Shown piece after piece: positions 1 to 7,745 of a stretch of 14,402 bases of DNA (within the stretch, counting starts at the first letter, position 1; the number at the start of each line of letters is the position of its first letter). The stretch spans positions 1-14,402 of the forward strand of contig USMH01000008.1 in NCBI GenBank assembly GCA_900555745.1. The letters are read 5' to 3'. The position numbers and the translations under genes are program-made. Below the pieces are notes generated by a model. It had not been told where the DNA came from. It did not search any database and was given only the letters and a program-made list of their open reading frames with translations. This stretch comes from an uncultured Collinsella sp. Lineage in GTDB: Bacteria > Actinomycetota > Coriobacteriia > Coriobacteriales > Coriobacteriaceae.

Positions 1-2433
1 TTTGCCGATGTCGCCATCATCATGTTCGTCGTTATTGTCAACTCGGTGCTGGGCGTGGTCCAGGAGGCCAAGAGCGAGGAGGCCCTCGAGGCCCTGCAAG
101 AGATGAGCGCGGCGCAGTCCAAGGTGCTGCGCGACGGCAAGCTCGTGCACCTGCCGAGCGCCGAGCTCGTGCCCGGCGACGTGATCATGCTCGAGGCGGG
201 CGATTCCGTCCCGGCCGACTGCCGCGTGCTCGAGAGCGCCACGATGAAGATCGAAGAGGCCGCACTCACCGGCGAGTCCGTGCCCGTAGAGAAGCACGCC
301 AACGTGATTGAGCTTGCCGCGGGCACCGATGACGTGCCGCTCGGCGATCGCAAGAACATGTGCTACATGGGCTCTACCGTGGTGTACGGTCGCGGCCGCG
401 CCGTCGTAGTCGGTACCGGCATGGATACCGAGATGGGCAAGATTGCCGGCGCCCTGGCCGAGGCCAAGGAAGAGCTTACGCCGCTGCAGGTGAAGCTTGC
501 CGAGCTCAGCCGCATCCTCACCATTATGGTGATCGTCATCTGCATCGTGATCTTTGGCGTCGATATCCTCCGCCACGGCGTGGGCAACGTCCTTACCGAC
601 CCGACTGCCTTGCTCGATACCTTTATGGTCGCCGTCTCGCTCGCCGTCGCTGCCATCCCCGAGGGCCTGGTCGCCGTCGTGACCATCGTGCTGTCGCTCG
701 GCGTGACCAAGATGGCCAAGCGCCAGGCGATTATCCGCAAGCTCTCTGCCGTCGAGACCCTCGGCTGCACGCAGACCATCTGCTCCGACAAGACCGGCAC
801 CCTTACCCAAAACAAGATGACCGTCGTCAAGCACGAGCTCGCCGCGCCTAAGGAGAAGTTCCTGGCCGGTATGGCCCTTTGCTCCGATGCCCAGTGGGAC
901 GAGGAGCTGGGCGAGGCCGTGGGCGAGCCGACTGAGTGCGCGCTCGTCAACGATGCCGGCAAGGCGGGCCTCACTGGTCTGACTGCCGAACACCCGCGCG
1001 TGGGCGAGGCCCCGTTCGACTCGGGCCGCAAGATGATGTCCGTGGTCGTCGAGACCCTGGACGGCGAGTACGAGCAGTACACCAAGGGCGCGCCCGACGT
1101 GGTGATCGGCCTGTGCACCCATATCTATGACGGTGTGAAGGTCGTCCCGCTGACCGAGGAGCGTCGTGCCGAGCTCGTGGCCGCCAACAAGGCCATGGCC
1201 GACGAGGCCCTGCGCGTGCTGGCGCTGGCGAGCCGCACCTACACCGAGGTTCCCGCCGACTGCAGCCCCGCTGCGCTCGAGCACGACCTGGTCTTCTGCG
1301 GTCTGTCCGGCATGATTGACCCGGTCCGCCCCGAGGTGGCCGACGCTATCCGCGAGGCGCACGACGCCGGTATCCGCACCGTCATGATCACGGGCGACCA
1401 CATCGACACCGCCGTGGCCATCGCCAAGCAGCTGGGCATCGTCGCCGATCGCAGCCAGGCTATCACCGGTGCCGACCTCGACCGCATGAGCGACGAGGAA
1501 CTCGATGCACACATCGAGGATTACGGCGTGTACGCCCGCGTCCAGCCCGAGCACAAGACCCGCATCGTCGAGGCTTGGAAGTCGCGCGACCAGATCGTCG
1601 CCATGACGGGCGACGGCGTCAACGACGCCCCGTCCATCAAGCGCGCCGACATCGGCGTGGGTATGGGCATCACTGGCACCGACGTTACCAAGAACGTCGC
1701 CGACATGGTACTTGCCGACGATAACTTCGCCACCATCATCGGTGCCTGCGAAGAGGGCCGTCGTATCTACGACAACATCCGCAAGGTCATCCAGTTCCTG
1801 CTTTCGGCTAACCTTGCCGAGGTGTTCTCGGTGTTCATTGCCACGCTTATCGGTTTTACCATCTTCCAGCCGGTGCAGCTGCTGTGGGTTAACCTGGTCA
1901 CCGACTGCTTCCCCGCGCTTGCGCTGGGCATGGAGGACGCCGAGGGCGACATCATGAAGCGCAAGCCGCGCAACGCCAAGGACGGCGTCTTTGCCGGTCA
2001 CATGGGCCTGGACTGCGTGGTCCAGGGCCTGATCATCACCGTGCTGGTGCTGGCGAGCTTCTTTGTGGGCGTGTACTTTGACATGGGCTACATCCACATC
2101 GCCGATATGATCGCCGGCAATGCCGACGAGGAAGGCGTGATGATGGCGTTCATCACGCTCAACATGGTCGAGATTTTCCACTGCTTCAATATGCGCAGCC
2201 GTCGTGTGTCGCTGTTTAGCATGAAGAAGCAGAACAAGTGGCTGTGGGCTTCGGCTGCGCTGGCGCTGGTGCTGACGGTGATTGTGACCGTGCAGCCGAC
2301 GCTTGCCGAGATGTTCTTTGGCCCCGTGACGCTCGAGCTCAAGGGCGTTGTCGCCGCCCTGGGCCTGGCCTTCCTGATCATCCCGCTGATGGAGATCTAC
2401 AAGGCGATCATGCGCGCGGTGGAGAAAGAGTAG
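1..2433 (+). CDS. Ca2+-transporting P-type ATPase, 5' partial
   Basis: This is a P-type ATPase that should pump Ca2+ (possibly Mn2+) out of the cytoplasm using ATP. The reading frame is open from base 1, so the N terminus, including M1 and the start of M2, lies outside the window; the first in-frame ATG (22) falls inside M2 and is not the true start. Visible in order: the actuator-domain TGES (268-279), the M4 PEGL with its calcium-ligand Glu (661-663), the phosphorylation motif DKTGT (Asp 787-789), KGAPD in the nucleotide-binding domain, TGDH, and the hinge TGDGVNDAP (1606-1632). M5 has Asn (1810) and Glu (1819). M6 has WVNLVTD with Asn, Thr and Asp (1891, 1900, 1903). These match the SERCA calcium-site ligands in M4, M5 and M6. 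Four C-terminal membrane segments follow M6, as in type II ATPases. The nearest alternative is a PMR1-like Ca/Mn pump. Family certain; ion assignment inferred. Confidence 0.93.
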   Translation, partial: FADVAIIMFVVIVNSVLGVVQEAKSEEALEALQEMSAAQSKVLRDGKLVHLPSAELVPGDVIMLEAGDSVPADCRVLESATMKIEEAALTGESVPVEKHANVIELAAGTDDVPLGDRKNMCYMGSTVVYGRGRAVVVGTGMDTEMGKIAGALAEAKEELTPLQVKLAELSRILTIMVIVICIVIFGVDILRHGVGNVLTDPTALLDTFMVAVSLAVAAIPEGLVAVVTIVLSLGVTKMAKRQAIIRKLSAVETLGCTQTICSDKTGTLTQNKMTVVKHELAAPKEKFLAGMALCSDAQWDEELGEAVGEPTECALVNDAGKAGLTGLTAEHPRVGEAPFDSGRKMMSVVVETLDGEYEQYTKGAPDVVIGLCTHIYDGVKVVPLTEERRAELVAANKAMADEALRVLALASRTYTEVPADCSPAALEHDLVFCGLSGMIDPVRPEVADAIREAHDAGIRTVMITGDHIDTAVAIAKQLGIVADRSQAITGADLDRMSDEELDAHIEDYGVYARVQPEHKTRIVEAWKSRDQIVAMTGDGVNDAPSIKRADIGVGMGITGTDVTKNVADMVLADDNFATIIGACEEGRRIYDNIRKVIQFLLSANLAEVFSVFIATLIGFTIFQPVQLLWVNLVTDCFPALALGMEDAEGDIMKRKPRNAKDGVFAGHMGLDCVVQGLIITVLVLASFFVGVYFDMGYIHIADMIAGNADEEGVMMAFITLNMVEIFHCFNMRSRRVSLFSMKKQNKWLWASAALALVLTVIVTVQPTLAEMFFGPVTLELKGVVAALGLAFLIIPLMEIYKAIMRAVEKE

Positions 2434-2444
2434 CGCACTCGTCC

Positions 2445-2532
2445 GGGCCCGCCCCACGCCCTTTCTCCCTCACTGGTCCTCGCGCTTCGCGCTGTGGAAT
2501 CGTTCGGGAGAAAGGGCTTCCGGGGCGGGCCC
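2445..2532. repeat. Long two-part inverted repeat downstream of the ATPase
   Basis: Arm 1 (2445-2469) and arm 2 (2506-2532) form two perfect 11-bp stems. GGGCCCGCCCC (2445-2455) pairs with GGGGCGGGCCC (2522-2532), and CCCTTTCTCCC (2459-2469) pairs with GGGAGAAAGGG (2506-2516). A 3/5-nt internal loop separates the stems and a 36-nt loop caps them. It begins 11 nt after the ATPase stop codon. No run of T follows, so it is not a classical intrinsic terminator. It could be a 3' RNA-stabilising or Rho-blocking structure, or an intergenic repeat family. The structure is seen directly; the function is not known. Confidence 0.75.
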
Positions 2533-2595
2533 TGCGGTATCCTTGCTGGCTTTTCTCCCGCGCGGATGATAAAGGGCTGAGGGAAAGTTTGTGAG

Positions 2596-2630
2596 CTGGT
2601 CGGGCTTTGCCCGGCCAGATCTATTTGATT
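2596..2630 (+). terminator. Possible weak terminator hairpin before rsgA
   Basis: CTGGTCGGG (2596-2604) pairs with CCCGGCCAG (2610-2618) through a 5-nt loop, with one G-U pair, and is followed by a T-rich but interrupted tract (2620-2630). It could end read-through from the ATPase gene. It overlaps the proposed rsgA promoter, so the two calls compete to some degree. Confidence 0.4.
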
Positions 2631-2636
2631 TAAAAT
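2607..2636 (+). promoter_or_regulatory. Probable sigma-70-type promoter for rsgA
   Basis: A -10 box TAAAAT (2631-2636) lies 18 nt downstream of a TTGCCC -35-like hexamer (2607-2612), in a locally A/T-rich patch. It sits about 40 nt upstream of the GTG chosen as the rsgA start. The -10 is good and the -35 is only partial. Confidence 0.45.
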
Positions 2637-2674
2637 ACCTGCTCAGTTGTGATTTATGGTGCTGGGAGGCGCTT

Positions 2675-3859
2675 GTGGGCAAGGCTAAGGCTAAGGCGAA
2701 GAAAAAGACGACGGGGGCGCGGGCTAAGCGCGATCGTCGTCGGAAGCTTGCGACCGAGGCCCCCGCATCAGCCGAGGAGCTGCTGGCAAACGTGCCGGGA
2801 CTCGACGCGCTGCAGGATGTTCCGGCGTTCGATGACCTGCCGGTCGATGAAGCTCAGCAGGCGGCATTTGACGACTTTTGCGCACATGCCGAGGAGCCCG
2901 AGCAGATGCAGCTTGGCGCCGTGGTGCGCTTGGATCGCGGGTTTCCGCTGGTGGCGACTGCCGATGATGCCTTCCGCGCCGAGCATGCCGTGGGGTTTGC
3001 CAAGTCGCGCGGCGAGGACGAGGTCCTGCTGCCTGCCGTGGGCGACCGTGTGGCGGTGCGCCGCGCTCCCGGGCACGATATGGGCGTGATTGAGTGCGTT
3101 CTGCCGCGCCGTACGAGCTTTGAGCGTTGGCGCGGCCGTGCCCGTGGAGAGCGCCAGGTGCTCTGCTCCAACGTGGATAGCGTGCTAATCGTGCAGGCGC
3201 TCGGTGCCGGTGAGGTGCTGCTCGACCGCGTGGCGCGCTCGCTGGTGTTGGCGCTCGACTGCGATGCCGAGCCGGTGGTGGTGCTCACCAAAGCTGACCG
3301 CTGCGATGCCGAGGAGCTCGAGCGCGATCTGGACCGCGTGCGCCGCCTAGTGGGCCCGGACGTGCGCGTGATCGTGACGTCTTCTGCCGAGGGCCGCGGC
3401 CTGGACGAGGTCCGTGCCTGCGTGCCTGCCGGGAGCTGCGCCATGATTCTGGGCGAGTCGGGTGCCGGCAAGTCGACGCTGCTCAATGCACTGCTGGGCC
3501 ACGATACGTTGGCGACCGGCGGTGTGCGCGAACGCGACGACCAGGGCCGTCACACTACCGTTGCGCGCGTGATGGTGACACTGCCGGGCGACGCCGGCGT
3601 GATCGCCGATGCCCCGGGCCTGCGCAGCCTACCGCTCGTGGGTCACGAGCGGGGTCTGGCGCGCGCCTTCCCCGAGATTGTCGAGGCATCGCGCGCGTGC
3701 CGGTTTGGCGACTGCACGCATACCCATGAGCCGGGTTGCGCCGTTCGCGAGGCCGAGGACGCCGGGCAGATCGACAGTCTGCGTCTGGAAACGTTCCAAA
3801 ACTTGGCGTCATCCATGCGCGTGAGTGCTCAAATGCTCGATCCCGATGTCCATCTGTAA
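2675..3859 (+). CDS. rsgA: Ribosome small subunit-dependent GTPase A (RsgA)
   Basis: RsgA is a circularly permuted GTPase that checks late maturation of the 30S ribosomal subunit. The GTG at 2675 was chosen because GGGAGG (2664-2669) sits 5 nt upstream; the longer reading frame from 2591 would add 28 residues and would begin upstream of the likely promoter. The product is 394 aa. It has a Lys/Arg-rich N-terminal tail (about residues 1-25), an OB-fold domain (about 85-155), then the permuted G domain: G4 TKAD (205-208), P-loop GESGAGKST (260-268), switch GRHTT and G3 DAPG (312-315). The C-terminal zinc knuckle has Cys342, Cys347, His349 and Cys355. At 394 aa it is longer than the roughly 300-350 aa typical of the family, mainly because of its N-terminal extension. 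It is a single-gene unit closed by a strong terminator. Confidence 0.95.
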   Translation: MGKAKAKAKKKTTGARAKRDRRRKLATEAPASAEELLANVPGLDALQDVPAFDDLPVDEAQQAAFDDFCAHAEEPEQMQLGAVVRLDRGFPLVATADDAFRAEHAVGFAKSRGEDEVLLPAVGDRVAVRRAPGHDMGVIECVLPRRTSFERWRGRARGERQVLCSNVDSVLIVQALGAGEVLLDRVARSLVLALDCDAEPVVVLTKADRCDAEELERDLDRVRRLVGPDVRVIVTSSAEGRGLDEVRACVPAGSCAMILGESGAGKSTLLNALLGHDTLATGGVRERDDQGRHTTVARVMVTLPGDAGVIADAPGLRSLPLVGHERGLARAFPEIVEASRACRFGDCTHTHEPGCAVREAEDAGQIDSLRLETFQNLASSMRVSAQMLDPDVHL

Positions 3860-3876
3860 TTGATTTTTCCTATGAC

Positions 3877-3911
3877 AGCCGTCTCCCAACTGTTCGGGAG
3901 ACGGCTTTTTT
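3877..3911 (+). terminator. Rho-independent terminator of rsgA
   Basis: A perfect 11-bp stem, AGCCGTCTCCC (3877-3887) with GGGAGACGGCT (3896-3906), has an 8-nt loop and runs straight into six T residues (3906-3911). It starts 18 nt after the rsgA stop codon and separates rsgA from the Tad operon. Confidence 0.95.
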
Positions 3912-3941
3912 GCTGCGGAAAAGCCTCGAAACATGCAGTTT

Positions 3942-4001
3942 GCTGACGTGCTGACCAAAACCTTGCCACGAGCTTGACGGGCTGGTCAGCTTTTGGTCAG
4001 C
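3942..4001. promoter_or_regulatory. Repeat cluster upstream of the Tad operon, candidate operator
   Basis: Four related 7-mers occur within 60 bp: GCTGACG (3942-3948), GCTGACC (3950-3956), GGTCAGC (3984-3990) and GGTCAGC (3995-4001). The first two are tandem and 8 bp apart. The last two are in the opposite orientation and 11 bp apart, about one helical turn. The outer pair extends to a perfect 11-bp inverted repeat, GCTGACCAAAA (3950-3960) with TTTTGGTCAGC (3991-4001). The cluster ends 7 bp before a TTGACA box. This looks like a binding region for a dimeric regulator. An RNA hairpin is the alternative reading. Confidence 0.55.
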
Positions 4002-4008
4002 GATTGGT

Positions 4009-4037
4009 TTGACATCGAAAACCAAGATCGCGATTGC
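4009..4037 (+). promoter_or_regulatory. Tentative Tad operon promoter
   Basis: A perfect TTGACA -35 box (4009-4014) follows the repeat cluster. The position 17 nt downstream (4032-4037) reads GATTGC, a poor -10. The promoter may therefore depend on an activator bound to the repeats, or the true start site may lie elsewhere in the roughly 100-nt leader. That leader also contains a small hairpin, CGGGC/GCCCG (4075-4088). Confidence 0.3.
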
Positions 4038-4111
4038 GGCGCTTTGCACTCTGACCGCCCAGACAATGGTGGTACGGGCATTCGCCCGGCACTGCCATGA
4101 GAGGAGCGGCC

Positions 4112-4771
4112 GTGAACAAGAGCAAGCGCATCGCCATCAGTCTGGTCGCGGGCGTGCTCGCTGCTCTGCTCTGTATGGTTTACGGCTCGTCGATCCGCTC
4201 GCAAGCCGAACAGGTCCAGGCTGAGACCTTGGCCAGGTACGGTGGCGATCGCGTCGAGGTATGCGTCGCGGCGCGCGATATCGATGTGGGCGAGACCCTC
4301 GATGAGACCAATGTCATAACCCAGGAATGGTTGACAAGTCTGCTGCCGCGTGACGCGGCGACCGAGCTGCGCCAGGTGCGCGGCGACGTGACGACTTCGC
4401 GTATTCCCAAAAACGCCGTGATCTGCAATGTCTACACCAAGGCCGAGAGCCACAAGCTCGAGGTGCCTAAGGGCAAGGTCGCCGTTTCGGTGGCGGTCGA
4501 TGCCGAGCACTCGGTCGGCGGTGCTACGGGCGTGGGCAGCTACGTGGATGTGTATGTGCAAAAAGACGGCGTAACCGATCGGCTGTGCGGCGCGTACGTG
4601 ATCGATACCAGTGAGGATTCCGGTGCCACGCGCGAGGGCAAGATCGAATGGGTGACGCTGGCGGCTGACCCCGAAGACGTCAAGGAACTGCTGGGGGCAT
4701 CGGGCAAGGGAACGGTCAGCTTGACGATTCCCGCCACGGCGCGCGGCAAAAAGAGCGGAGGCGACGAGTGA
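4112..4771 (+). CDS. cpaB: Flp pilus assembly protein CpaB (SAF domain)
   Basis: CpaB/RcpC proteins are periplasmic or extracytoplasmic factors of Tad pilus assembly, anchored by an N-terminal membrane helix. The GTG at 4112 was chosen because AGGAG (4102-4106) lies 5 nt before it; an in-frame ATG at 4097 would overlap that SD. The 219-aa product has a basic N terminus and a membrane helix at about 7-24. A SAF domain follows (about 48-110, with the characteristic AARDIDVGETL near 53-63). An RcpC/CpaB-type domain runs from about 118 to 206, including the GSYVDVYVQ strand. The C terminus is basic and polar. It is the first gene of the operon, and its stop codon overlaps the cpaE start. A lone SAF-domain protein is an alternative, but the neighbours make CpaB very likely. 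Confidence 0.88.
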   Translation: MNKSKRIAISLVAGVLAALLCMVYGSSIRSQAEQVQAETLARYGGDRVEVCVAARDIDVGETLDETNVITQEWLTSLLPRDAATELRQVRGDVTTSRIPKNAVICNVYTKAESHKLEVPKGKVAVSVAVDAEHSVGGATGVGSYVDVYVQKDGVTDRLCGAYVIDTSEDSGATREGKIEWVTLAADPEDVKELLGASGKGTVSLTIPATARGKKSGGDE

Positions 4772-6420
4772 TGAAGGCGATCTGGCTTGCGTGCTGCGCG
4801 TGCGGCGATTACGGGCTGTTGCAGCGGGAAGTCGAGGGTCGTGATACGGGTGCACAGGTGCTTCGCGTGGGTGACCTGGACGGACTGGTTTCCATGGCGC
4901 GGGCGTTTCCGTCGCGCCGCGGAGCTGCCATCATCGCGGCGTCTCTGTTCGATACCGAAGATGTGCGCAAGACTGTTGCGCGCCTGACGGCCGAAGGCCG
5001 CGTGAGTCGCGTGGTCGTGTTGATAGAAACGCTCGATCCGTCGGATATCGAGGGGCTGTTTCGCGCGGGGGCGACCGAGGTCATCGCTGCGCACAGTATA
5101 TGCGGCAACGGGCGAGCGGGCGAGGGAGCGGTTGATTCCGATCGGCGCATGACGATTGAGCCCGATGCTTTTGTTGATAGGGAACCCGGGGTGCCTCGCG
5201 CTACAAGAGGCCCGCGTGTTGATGATTATGGAAAAGCGGAAGCCGAGCATGGTCGGCGCCCCCGGAACCCCCTTGTATGCGATGACGCTGAAGGGCCGGC
5301 GCAGCATGCTGGCGACTCTCCGGCTGTAGATATGGGATACGTGCACGGCGTGAATCTGGCGGATGAACTCGACGAAGTTGAGGGCTTTGCCGGGTGCGGC
5401 GAGTTGTCGCTGATGCAGCATGAGCAGATTGCGCAGAACGAGCCTGCCTCGCAGACCGAACAAGCTGCCATGCCGGCCTGGACGCAGCGTGTAGTTGCGG
5501 CGGAGGAGACGGGGACGCTGTCACCGACGCCCGCCCCGCCGCCTCCGATGCCGCCGGCAGACGCTGCCGCTCCGCCGCATCGAGCTCCGGTCATCTGCGC
5601 CATTTCGGGTTCGGGCGGTTGCGGCAAGTCGACGATCGTTGCCACCATGGCACACGCATCGTCGCTGTTGGGCTTGCGTGCCGCCGTGCTCGACCTGGAC
5701 CTGATGTTTGGAAACCTTTACGACTTGTTAGGCGTCGATGCTCCGCGCGATATGGCGGCACTTATCGAGCCGTCGGCGGCGGGCACGCTCACCGAGCCGG
5801 ATATCGTAGCCGCATCGATGCGCGTGGCGCCGGGCGTTACGCTCTGGGGTCCCGTCGCGGCGCCCGAGCAAGCCGAGCTCATGGCACGTCCGGTGGAGCT
5901 ACTGCTTGATGTCCTGCGTCGCGAATCCGACGTGGTCTTTATCGATACCTCGGTCTTTTGGGGCGATGCCGTGGCGGCTGCGGTGGCGGCGAGCGACCGT
6001 TGCCTGGTCGTTGGCGATGCGGCGGTGTCGTCCGCGACATCGGCGTCGCGCGTCATTGAACTGGCAAGTCGAGTAGGTGTGCCGCGCACGCGCATGAGCG
6101 CCGTGTTCAACCGGTTCGGTGCGCGCGGGGCAGACGAGGACGTCGCCATGCGCTTTGAGATTGCCTGTGCGTTGAGCTCCAAGATTCGTATCGCCGATGG
6201 CGGGCAGGATCTCGCCGCGCTCATGGCGTTTGGGCGCGCCGACGAGGCAGTGGGTCAGACGAGCGCTTTTGCGACCAGCGTGCGCGAGGCCACGCGCGAG
6301 ATGCTCGTGGAACTGGGGTGCGCCGTCGGCCCTTGGAGCGATATGGTCGCCGACCGTGCAACGCGTACCGAACGCCCGCGTATCCGCCTTCCCTGGTCGC
6401 GCGAGGGTGATCAGCGATGA
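4771..6420 (+). CDS. cpaE: CpaE/TadZ-like pilus-localising ATPase
   Basis: CpaE/TadZ proteins are MinD/ParA-family ATPases that place the Tad machine in the cell. ATG 4771 overlaps the cpaB stop by one base, with GGAGG (4757-4761) 9 nt upstream; GTG 4768 is an equally spaced alternative. The 549-aa product has three parts. First is a receiver-like domain (about 1-107, ending GATEVIAA) with no obvious phospho-acceptor Asp after strand 3. Second is a long low-complexity linker (about 110-270) ending in a Pro/Ala-rich tract. Third is the ATPase domain, with P-loop GSGGCGKST (280-288), LDLDLMFGN just after it, and VVFIDTS further on. The P-loop lacks the signature Lys of the KGGxGK type and has Ser there; atypical Walker A motifs are known in TadZ. 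The gene overlaps cpaF by 4 nt (ATGA). Confidence 0.85.
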   Translation: MKAIWLACCACGDYGLLQREVEGRDTGAQVLRVGDLDGLVSMARAFPSRRGAAIIAASLFDTEDVRKTVARLTAEGRVSRVVVLIETLDPSDIEGLFRAGATEVIAAHSICGNGRAGEGAVDSDRRMTIEPDAFVDREPGVPRATRGPRVDDYGKAEAEHGRRPRNPLVCDDAEGPAQHAGDSPAVDMGYVHGVNLADELDEVEGFAGCGELSLMQHEQIAQNEPASQTEQAAMPAWTQRVVAAEETGTLSPTPAPPPPMPPADAAAPPHRAPVICAISGSGGCGKSTIVATMAHASSLLGLRAAVLDLDLMFGNLYDLLGVDAPRDMAALIEPSAAGTLTEPDIVAASMRVAPGVTLWGPVAAPEQAELMARPVELLLDVLRRESDVVFIDTSVFWGDAVAAAVAASDRCLVVGDAAVSSATSASRVIELASRVGVPRTRMSAVFNRFGARGADEDVAMRFEIACALSSKIRIADGGQDLAALMAFGRADEAVGQTSAFATSVREATREMLVELGCAVGPWSDMVADRATRTERPRIRLPWSREGDQR

Positions 6421-7745
6421 GCCTGCAAACGAGGATTAAGGCTGCCGGCGCTGCAGCGGCGGCAGCGCCTGTAGATGCGGGGCGTCGCCGCGCGGTGAAA
6501 CGACGCACCAAGCGCGCCGTGATGGACCGCATGGGTTACGACGAAGTGGCGCGTATCAGCGCCTATGTCGACCCGGCACTTGCCCGCTCGGAATTGCGTC
6601 CTGCGGTGGAGGCGGCGCTCAATGTTGAGGAGCCGACCGATCTCGCGACGCCCGAGCGCGAGACCATCATCGACGAGATTTTGGATGACGTGGTGGGCTT
6701 GGGGCCGTTGCAGCCGCTCATCGAGGACGACACCGTTACCGAGATCATGATTAACGGCTGCCGCTCGGCTTTCTTTGAACGCGGCGGCGTCTTGCACCCC
6801 ATCGAGCATGCGTTTGAGGATGATGAGCAGATCCGTGTGCTTATCGACCGCATCATCTCGCCACTTGGCCGCCGTATCGACGAGCGCAGCCCCATCGTCA
6901 ACGCCCGCCTCAAAACGGGCTATCGCGTCAACGCGGTGATTCCGCCTGTGGCGATTGACGGACCGATTCTCACCATCCGAAAGTTCTCGGACCGCATCTG
7001 CTCGCTGGACGAGCTTGTGGGGCTGGGGTCGCTGCCGCTTTGGTATGCGCAGCTGTTGTCGTGCGCGGTGTCGCTGCGACAGGACCTGGCGGTTGCGGGA
7101 GGCACGGGATCTGGTAAGACCACCCTGCTCAACGCGTTGTCATGTGAGATTTCCACCGGCGAGCGCATCGTGACGATCGAGGACTCTGCCGAGCTCAAGT
7201 TTGCGCATCATCCGCACGTGGTGCGTCTAGAGGCGCGCGAGGCTTCAATTGAGGGCGAGGGCGCGGTGACGATCCGCGACCTGGTGACCAATGCTCTGCG
7301 CATGCGCCCCGACCGCATCGTGGTGGGCGAGGTGCGCGGTGCCGAGTGCTGCGACATGTTGCAGGCCATGAACACGGGCCACGACGGGTCGCTCACGACA
7401 CTTCATGCGGGTTCAGAACAGGAGACCGTGGTGCGTCTGACGTTGCTTGCACGTTATGGCATCGATCTGCCGAGCGAGCTCATCGAGGAGCAGATTGCCA
7501 TGGCGCTCGACGGCATCGTGATGTCCGAGCGCCACGCCGATGGCAGGCGTTTCGTCTCCTCGTATTCGGGGGTGCGTCGCGCCGCGTCGGGCGGCGTAGA
7601 GCTCGAGCGCTATGTGACTTTCGATGCCGCCGAGCGCACCTGGAAGCTTGACCGCGAGCCGCCGTTTATCGCAGAAGGCCTGCGGTCGGGGACGCTCACA
7701 CAAGAGGAGGTGGACGAATGGAGGTCGCTGTGCCCCTCGTCGTAG
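6417..7745 (+). CDS. cpaF: CpaF/TadA secretion ATPase of the Tad pilus
   Basis: This is the GspE/VirB11-family hexameric ATPase that powers pilin extrusion at the inner face of the membrane. The ATG overlaps the cpaE stop in an ATGA. The 442-aa length is typical for the family. Visible motifs are the N-terminal region with [18 protein letters not shown], the Walker [10 protein letters not shown] (228-236), the Asp box with Glu255-Asp256, the Walker B region RIVVGEVRG (Glu305) and the His box [11 protein letters not shown] (His322, His330). The N-terminal 60 residues are Ala/Arg-rich and probably flexible. It lies directly before tadB and tadC, its usual membrane partners. No defect is visible. 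Confidence 0.96.
   Translation: MSLQTRIKAAGAAAAAAPVDAGRRRAVKRRTKRAVMDRMGYDEVARISAYVDPALARSELRPAVEAALNVEEPTDLATPERETIIDEILDDVVGLGPLQPLIEDDTVTEIMINGCRSAFFERGGVLHPIEHAFEDDEQIRVLIDRIISPLGRRIDERSPIVNARLKTGYRVNAVIPPVAIDGPILTIRKFSDRICSLDELVGLGSLPLWYAQLLSCAVSLRQDLAVAGGTGSGKTTLLNALSCEISTGERIVTIEDSAELKFAHHPHVVRLEAREASIEGEGAVTIRDLVTNALRMRPDRIVVGEVRGAECCDMLQAMNTGHDGSLTTLHAGSEQETVVRLTLLARYGIDLPSELIEEQIAMALDGIVMSERHADGRRFVSSYSGVRRAASGGVELERYVTFDAAERTWKLDREPPFIAEGLRSGTLTQEEVDEWRSLCPSS

Noticed and set aside
363..1118. Minus-strand open frame of 251 codons opposite the ATPase
   Set aside because: It is a Ser/Thr-rich shadow of the ATPase catalytic region without any recognisable motif.
2591..2674. Upstream GTG as the rsgA start
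   Set aside because: It would place the coding start upstream of the likely promoter and inside a hairpin. The extra 28 residues look like translated intergenic DNA, while GTG 2675 has a good SD.
3912..4111. Cyclic di-GMP (GEMM) riboswitch in the Tad leader
   Set aside because: I looked because pilus operons are often so controlled, but the conserved GEMM core and its tetraloop-receptor pattern are not visible. The repeats better fit protein-binding sites.
3986..4855. Minus-strand open frame of 289 codons opposite cpaB
   Set aside because: It lies antisense to a gene with a clear SAF domain and SD site, and its product is His/Arg-rich with no motif. Such long antisense frames are expected in GC-rich DNA.
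4540..5463. Minus-strand open frame of 307 codons opposite cpaB/cpaE
   Set aside because: It is antisense to CpaB and the N-terminal half of CpaE, begins inside cpaE and shows no domain or SD. It overlaps the low-complexity linker, which explains its length.
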